Assembly: GCA_934630485.1 (NCBI GenBank)
Contig: CAKTWD010000066.1
Span: 1 to 9,349 of the forward strand
DNA: 9,349 nt
Origin: an uncultured Eggerthellaceae bacterium
GTDB lineage: Bacteria > Actinomycetota > Coriobacteriia > Coriobacteriales > Eggerthellaceae
Direction: 5' to 3'
In this document: positions 5,918 through 9,349 of the stretch, in pieces
How the letters are laid out: each line of letters opens with the position of its first letter
Numbering within the stretch: the first letter of the stretch is position 1
Program-made: the position numbers and the translations under genes
Notes under the pieces: generated by a model
Told to the model about the DNA's origin: nothing
Database searches by the model: none
Seen by the model: only the letters and a program-made list of their open reading frames with translations

Positions 5918-5950
5918 AGGCCTGGGCGGTTGCGTACCGTATGGCCTTTT
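5918..5950 (+). terminator. Weak candidate terminator after serC
   Basis: AGGCC (5918-5922) pairs with GGCCT (5943-5947), with an inner stem CGGT (5927-5930) and ACCG (5936-5939) separated by an internal loop, and TTTT at the end. It starts 14 nt after the serC stop. The stem is interrupted, so strength is uncertain. Confidence 0.4.
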
Positions 5951-6036
5951 CCGATTGAAACTTGCTGCCAGTGAGTGAATTTCCTGTTCAGCGAATCGTC
6001 GACGTTTTCCAACCGTTGGTTACGTTCTTTCATCAA

Positions 6037-6068
6037 GGCCCGTCTTCATTTCATGAGGCGGGTCTTTT
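6037..6068 (+). terminator. Intrinsic terminator between serC and pcrA
   Basis: GGCCCGTCTTCA (6037-6048) pairs with TGAGGCGGGTC (6054-6064) using two G-U pairs and one bulged T, over the loop TTTCA, followed by TTTT (6065-6068). It lies 132 nt after the serC stop, and no gene is seen in between, so it probably stops serC read-through. Its presence also argues that pcrA does not start upstream of 6069. Confidence 0.72.
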
Positions 6069-6071
6069 GCG

Positions 6072-6080
6072 TGCTATCAT
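6072..6080 (+). promoter_or_regulatory. Extended -10 promoter of pcrA
   Basis: TGCTATCAT has the TG dinucleotide and TATCAT (5 of 6 to TATAAT). It begins 3 nt after the T-run of the preceding terminator, so the -35 region would be the terminator stem itself. The predicted leader is about 45 nt. Confidence 0.5.
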
Positions 6081-6087
6081 TTCATGC

Positions 6088-6102
6088 GCTTCGTTTCGAA
6101 GC
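6088..6102 (+). repeat. Short hairpin in the pcrA leader
   Basis: GCTTCG (6088-6093) and CGAAGC (6097-6102) form a perfect 6-bp stem with loop TTT, followed by ATTTT. It sits at the expected 5' end of the pcrA transcript, 30 nt before the start codon. It could be a weak attenuator, a transcript-protecting stem, or chance. Confidence 0.35.
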
Positions 6103-6122
6103 ATTTTCCAACACATGAAACC

Positions 6123-6129
6123 AGGGGGA
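6123..6129 (+). promoter_or_regulatory. Ribosome binding site deciding the pcrA start
   Basis: AGGGGGA ends 3 nt before ATG 6133 (the GGGGG core is 4 nt away). It lies inside the reading frame if an upstream start were used, which selects 6133 over the in-frame ATG at 6115 and the further upstream start at 5962. Confidence 0.8.
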
Positions 6130-6132
6130 TCC

Positions 6133-8508
6133 ATGCCGGTAGATCTTAGCGTATTGAACGGCCCGCAGCGTCAGGCCGCCGAGTGCACCGAAGGGCCGCT
6201 GCTTGTATTGGCCGGCGCTGGCTCGGGCAAGACGCGTGTGCTTACATACCGCATCGCTCATATGATCCAAGACCTCGGCGTGGCTCCGTGGGAGATCATG
6301 GCCATCACGTTCACGAACAAGGCCGCAGCCGAAATGCGCGAGCGTTTGCAGGGCATCATCGGTGGTCAGGTTCGCGGCATGTGGGTGTCCACGTTCCACA
6401 GCATGTGCGTTCGCATCTTGCGCGCCGACGCCGACGTGCTCGGTTTCTCAAAGAACTTCACCATTTACGACGATTCCGATTCGAAGCGTTTGGTGAAGGA
6501 GATCATGGCCGAGCTCAATATCGATCCGCGTCGTTATCCCATCAACGCTCTGCGCAATCGCATTTCCACCGCGAAAAACGAGCTGCAGGTTGCGGACGTT
6601 TTCGCCGACGCGGCAAGCGACCCGGTGGGAAAGCAGGCCGCGCGCGTTTACAAGGTCATGCAGGAGCGCATGAAGCAAGCCAACGCCTTCGACTTTGATG
6701 ACCTGCTGCTGTACGCATTCCTTCTGCTGAAGTACCATCCCGAGATCCTGAACGCTTACCAGCAGCGTTTCCGCTATTTGTTGGTGGACGAGTATCAGGA
6801 TACAAACCATGCCCAGTACGAGCTTACGCGCCTTCTTGCTGCGGGGCATCAGAACATCATGGTCGTCGGCGATGACGACCAGTCCATTTACAGTTGGCGC
6901 GGCGCGGACATCCGCAACATCCTTGAATTCGAGAAGGACTACCCCAACTGCGTTACGGTCAAACTCGAGCAGAACTACCGCAGCGTTGGCAATATCTTGG
7001 CGGCGGCTAACGCAGTCATCGCCAACAACCAGTACCGAAAAGCCAAGCGCCTTTTCACCGATTCAGAGAACGGCGAGCGTATTCATGTATATACCGCGCC
7101 CGATGAGCGCGATGAGGGGCGTTGGATCGCCGGTCAGATCGAGAAGCGCCGCAGCGAGGGCATGAGCTACAACCAAATGGCGGTTTTCTACCGCACGAAC
7201 GCTCAAAGTCGTATGCTCGAAGATATGCTTCTGCGCGCGGGTGTGCCGTATCGTATCGTCGGCGGCACGCGATTCTTCGAGCGCCAGGAAATCAGCGACG
7301 TCATGGCTTATCTCACGCTGGTGGTGAATCCCGCCGACGACATGGCTGCCAAGCGCGTCATCAACGTGCCTCGCCGAGGTATCGGCAAGACCACCATCGA
7401 GCGCATCGCGGCCATCGCCGCTGAGAACCGAACCACGTTCATGAATGCGGCTGAGCTTTCCATCGTCGATCCCGATCTGCGTGCTCCCACGCGAAACGCT
7501 ATCGCTGGGTTCGTATCGGTGTTGAATGAGGCGCGTTCTTATGAAGGCGACCTGCGCAAGGTCATCGAGGCCATCATCGACAAATCGGGCCTGGTCACCG
7601 CGCTCGAACTTGAGAACACCGATGAGGCACGCAGCCGCATCGAGAACATCAAGGAATTCCTGGGCGTTGTCGACGAGTTCGTCGACACGCACGAAGACGA
7701 AGATGCCGTTTTCGAAGCTCCTACCGCGGCGCTGCGCGATGATGACGGCGATGAGACCGTCCTGTTTGAGGACGGCGGGGCTCCCGCTGTTCGCGTTCTG
7801 CGCGGCGACTCTCTGGCCGATTTCGTCGAATGGGTGCGTCTGCGCACCGACCTTGACAGCGCCTCCGATGACGGAACCGCCGTCACGCTTATGACAGTGC
7901 ACTCGTCGAAGGGCCTCGAGTTCGATTGCGTGTTCGTGGCCGGCATGGAAGAAAGCCTGTTCCCGCATATGAATTCGATGGGCGACTCGTCGGGTATCGA
8001 AGAGGAACGTCGCCTTGCCTACGTTGCCATCACGCGTGCGCGCAAGTACTTGTACCTCACCTGTGCTTCGCAGCGCCAGATTTTCGGCCAGACGCAGGTG
8101 AACCCGCAGTCGCGCTTCATTGGAGAGATCCCTGATGAGCTTCGTGCGACGTCGGGTGTGGGCTCCGCGGGTTTCTCGGGCACGGGTTGGGAGAAGCGTG
8201 GAAGCCGTCGCGGCATCGCTGGTTCCGGCTCGGAAGCCGGGGGAGGGCGCGTGTTCGGCAGGTCGAGCGCTTCGGGCTCGGGCGCTAGGGCACGTGGCGG
8301 CTCTTCGAGTTTCGCTCCGTCTCCTGCTGCTCAGAAAAAATCAGGAGCCGCAGGAACGTTCGCCAAGGGCGATGCGGTTACCCATAAGACCTTCGGCCGC
8401 GGAACCGTTTCGAAAGTGGACGGCGACACTATATATGTGTACTTCAGCAAGCTTGGTCAGACCAAGAAGCTGCTTAAGGATTACGCGCCCATTGTCAAGA
8501 TTTCGTAG
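6133..8508 (+). CDS. pcrA: ATP-dependent DNA helicase PcrA/UvrD (superfamily 1A)
   Basis: A 791-residue 3'-5' DNA helicase of the UvrD/PcrA family, acting in excision repair, replication-fork rescue and transcription-coupled repair. Seen, in order: LNGPQRQA (Q motif, 8-15); Walker A AGAGSGKT with K33; ITFTNKAAAEM (58 on, motif Ia); DEYQD at 219-223 (Walker B); GDDDQSIYSWRGAD from 246 (motif III); QNYRS at 280-284 (motif IV); TVHSSKGLEFD from 588 (motif V); and RRLAYVAITRARK from 626 (motif VI). After RFIGEIPDE (661-669) comes a Gly/Ser/Arg-rich, probably disordered linker (about 674-742), then a compact domain (743-791) with VTHKTFGRGTVSKVDGD and KKLLKDYAPI. This is the family's Tudor-like module, known to contact RNA polymerase. 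Unusual is an acidic segment (about 519-558, with HEDED and DDDGDE) not found in the B. subtilis protein as I recall it. It is a single gene with its own promoter. The pcrA and uvrD names are both used for such proteins. Confidence 0.95.
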   Translation: MPVDLSVLNGPQRQAAECTEGPLLVLAGAGSGKTRVLTYRIAHMIQDLGVAPWEIMAITFTNKAAAEMRERLQGIIGGQVRGMWVSTFHSMCVRILRADADVLGFSKNFTIYDDSDSKRLVKEIMAELNIDPRRYPINALRNRISTAKNELQVADVFADAASDPVGKQAARVYKVMQERMKQANAFDFDDLLLYAFLLLKYHPEILNAYQQRFRYLLVDEYQDTNHAQYELTRLLAAGHQNIMVVGDDDQSIYSWRGADIRNILEFEKDYPNCVTVKLEQNYRSVGNILAAANAVIANNQYRKAKRLFTDSENGERIHVYTAPDERDEGRWIAGQIEKRRSEGMSYNQMAVFYRTNAQSRMLEDMLLRAGVPYRIVGGTRFFERQEISDVMAYLTLVVNPADDMAAKRVINVPRRGIGKTTIERIAAIAAENRTTFMNAAELSIVDPDLRAPTRNAIAGFVSVLNEARSYEGDLRKVIEAIIDKSGLVTALELENTDEARSRIENIKEFLGVVDEFVDTHEDEDAVFEAPTAALRDDDGDETVLFEDGGAPAVRVLRGDSLADFVEWVRLRTDLDSASDDGTAVTLMTVHSSKGLEFDCVFVAGMEESLFPHMNSMGDSSGIEEERRLAYVAITRARKYLYLTCASQRQIFGQTQVNPQSRFIGEIPDELRATSGVGSAGFSGTGWEKRGSRRGIAGSGSEAGGGRVFGRSSASGSGARARGGSSSFAPSPAAQKKSGAAGTFAKGDAVTHKTFGRGTVSKVDGDTIYVYFSKLGQTKKLLKDYAPIVKIS

Positions 8509-8525
8509 GGGCGTGAATCGCGGCG

Positions 8526-8531
8526 TAAAAT
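8526..8531 (+). promoter_or_regulatory. Candidate -10 for the pyrophosphatase gene
   Basis: TAAAAT matches TATAAT at 5 of 6 bases and begins 18 nt after the pcrA stop. No good -35 is seen at 16-18 nt. TATTAG at 8541-8546 is a poorer alternative. No intrinsic terminator separates pcrA from the next gene, so read-through from pcrA is also possible. Confidence 0.35.
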
Positions 8532-8553
8532 AGCCAAGGGTATTAGTGAAAGT

Positions 8554-8597
8554 CCAGCCGATCGAGTCGGCTGGTGTAAGGCCCCGCAGCATGCGGG
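8554..8597 (+). promoter_or_regulatory. Tandem-hairpin leader of the pyrophosphatase gene
   Basis: Two perfect stems follow one another: CCAGCCGA (8554-8561) with TCGGCTGG (8567-8574), loop TCGAG; then CCCGCA (8583-8588) with TGCGGG (8592-8597), loop GCA. Neither is followed by a T-run. CCCC at 8582-8585 could alternatively pair with GGGG of the ribosome binding site (8613-8616), which would exclude the second stem. I do not recognise a known riboswitch: it lacks the fluoride-riboswitch hallmarks, and the loops are not the ACGR of mini-ykkC. A structured leader, with possible translational control, is inference. Confidence 0.45.
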
Positions 8598-8622
8598 AAT
8601 GAAAAGATAAAAGGGGAAGTAC

Positions 8623-9349
8623 ATGACGGCACCTACCATCGTCGTTGGCCACAAGAATCCGGATAACGACGCCATCTGTGCGGCAGTCGGCTATGCATAC
8701 TTGAAGAACGAGCTGGCCAAGCGCGATTCCGATGGCAAGACCAAGCCGACCGAATACGTTCCGGCTCGTCTTGGGCCTCTTCCGCCCGAAACGGCGAAGG
8801 TTCTCGAAGAGAACGGCATCGAGCCTCCCATGCTCATCAGCAACCTTCATGCTCGTGTTTCCGATGTCATGACGTCGAATCCGTATTCCATCAAGGCTGA
8901 CGCTCGTCTTCTTGATGCCGGTCGCGCCATGCGCGAGCACAACGTTCGTGCTTTGGTCGTCGAGAACGAGGACGGCACGTGCCGTGGCCTTATGACCCTG
9001 CGCATGCTGGCATGGCGCTATGTTTCCGCTACCGATCTTATGCAGACCGGTGCAGCCGAGAAGGCTGTCGCCGATGACCTTATCGCTTCCCTTGATCAGA
9101 AGGTTGAGGATCTCACCGAGGTCGAGGTTCTCAAACTCGACAAGGACGGCATCCTGTCCGAGGCTGTTGACGAGCTTATGACCAGCTCCCTTCGCGAGGC
9201 TCTCGTCATCGACGAGCAGGGTCGCGCCGCAGGCATCGTCACTCGTTCCGATGTCGCTGTTCGTCCGCGCCGCAAGGTCATCCTGGTCGATCACAACGAG
9301 CTTCGTCAGGCTGCCGACGGCATCGAGGAGGCCGAGGTCGTCGAGATTA
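8623..9349 (+). CDS. ppaC: Manganese-dependent (family II) inorganic pyrophosphatase with inserted CBS domains, 3' end cut by the window
   Basis: The first 242 residues of a DHH-superfamily pyrophosphatase, which splits pyrophosphate to two phosphates in the cytoplasm and so pulls biosynthetic reactions forward. Seen: the metal-binding start GHKNPDNDA with H10, D14 and D16; YVPARLG; then a regulatory insertion of two CBS domains (about 79-133, VSDVMTSNPYSIKADARLL on; and about 160-212, ending AAGIVTRSDVA); and return to the catalytic domain at LVDHNELRQA (DHNE at 223-226). CBS domains in such enzymes bind adenine nucleotides and regulate activity. Only about 30 residues separate the two CBS units, so the roughly 100-residue DRTGG domain present in some relatives is absent, as in the Eggerthella lenta enzyme. 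Roughly 200 residues, including the C-terminal substrate-binding domain, should follow beyond the window. AAGGGGAAG (8611-8619) precedes the ATG by 3 nt (GGGG core 6 nt away). The structured leader at 8554-8597 may regulate it. Confidence 0.93.
   Translation, partial: MTAPTIVVGHKNPDNDAICAAVGYAYLKNELAKRDSDGKTKPTEYVPARLGPLPPETAKVLEENGIEPPMLISNLHARVSDVMTSNPYSIKADARLLDAGRAMREHNVRALVVENEDGTCRGLMTLRMLAWRYVSATDLMQTGAAEKAVADDLIASLDQKVEDLTEVEVLKLDKDGILSEAVDELMTSSLREALVIDEQGRAAGIVTRSDVAVRPRRKVILVDHNELRQAADGIEEAEVVEI

Noticed and set aside
5962..6132. 57-residue N-terminal extension of PcrA
   Set aside because: It would span the terminator at 6037-6068, the promoter and the ribosome binding site; homologues begin at the LNxxQ motif shortly after M6133.
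8554..8597. Tandem hairpins as a terminator for pcrA
   Set aside because: Neither stem is followed by a T-run on the plus strand; A-rich sequence (GAAAAGATAAAA) follows instead.
8509..8622. A fluoride riboswitch before the pyrophosphatase, as seen in some bacteria
   Set aside because: The conserved sequence blocks and pseudoknot arrangement of that class are not visible here, only two simple hairpins.
1..9349. Defence system, prophage, insertion sequence or CRISPR array
   Set aside because: All genes are recognised housekeeping genes with uniform codon style. No transposase, integrase, spacer-repeat pattern or tRNA attachment site was found on either strand.

Overview
The window reads as an ordinary, gene-dense stretch of core chromosome from a GC-rich bacterium. 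The best guess is an actinobacterium of the class Coriobacteriia (Eggerthella/Slackia/Adlercreutzia type). This is inferred from protein character and from a CBS-domain family II pyrophosphatase of the kind known from Eggerthella lenta. No marker gene for taxonomy is present. There are no mobile elements, CRISPR arrays, tRNAs or rRNAs, and I see no obviously novel multi-gene system. What is worth attention lies in the intergenic control regions and in two protein insertions.

Layout: (1) 1-127 is a short leader with a hairpin and a probable promoter. (2) trxB (128-1060, +), thioredoxin reductase, ends in a strong intrinsic terminator. (3) prfA (1182-2255, +), release factor 1, is followed after 2 nt by prmC (2258-3304, +), the methyltransferase that modifies the GGQ glutamine of release factors; the two form a translationally linked pair. 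(4) A bidirectional terminator separates prmC from the convergent pit gene (3377-4426, -), an inorganic phosphate permease. (5) A 395-bp divergent control region (4427-4821) lies between pit and serC. It holds two sets of 11-bp-phased TTTACA-like repeats (Pho-box-like), a 29-bp palindrome, a G8 run and two candidate serC promoters. (6) serC (4822-5904, +), phosphoserine aminotransferase, is followed by two candidate terminators. (7) pcrA/uvrD (6133-8508, +) is a superfamily 1 DNA helicase with an extra acidic segment and a C-terminal RNA-polymerase-binding-type domain. (8) A leader with two tandem hairpins precedes a family II inorganic pyrophosphatase with inserted CBS domains (8623 to beyond the window end, +).

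The genes are mostly single transcription units, each with its own terminator and promoter; prfA-prmC is the only clear operon. Extended -10 promoters (TGnTAnnnT) recur ahead of prfA, serC and pcrA, in two cases immediately after the preceding terminator. Functionally they are housekeeping genes: redox balance (trxB), translation termination (prfA, prmC), phosphate and pyrophosphate metabolism (pit, the pyrophosphatase), serine and pyridoxal phosphate synthesis (serC) and DNA repair (pcrA).
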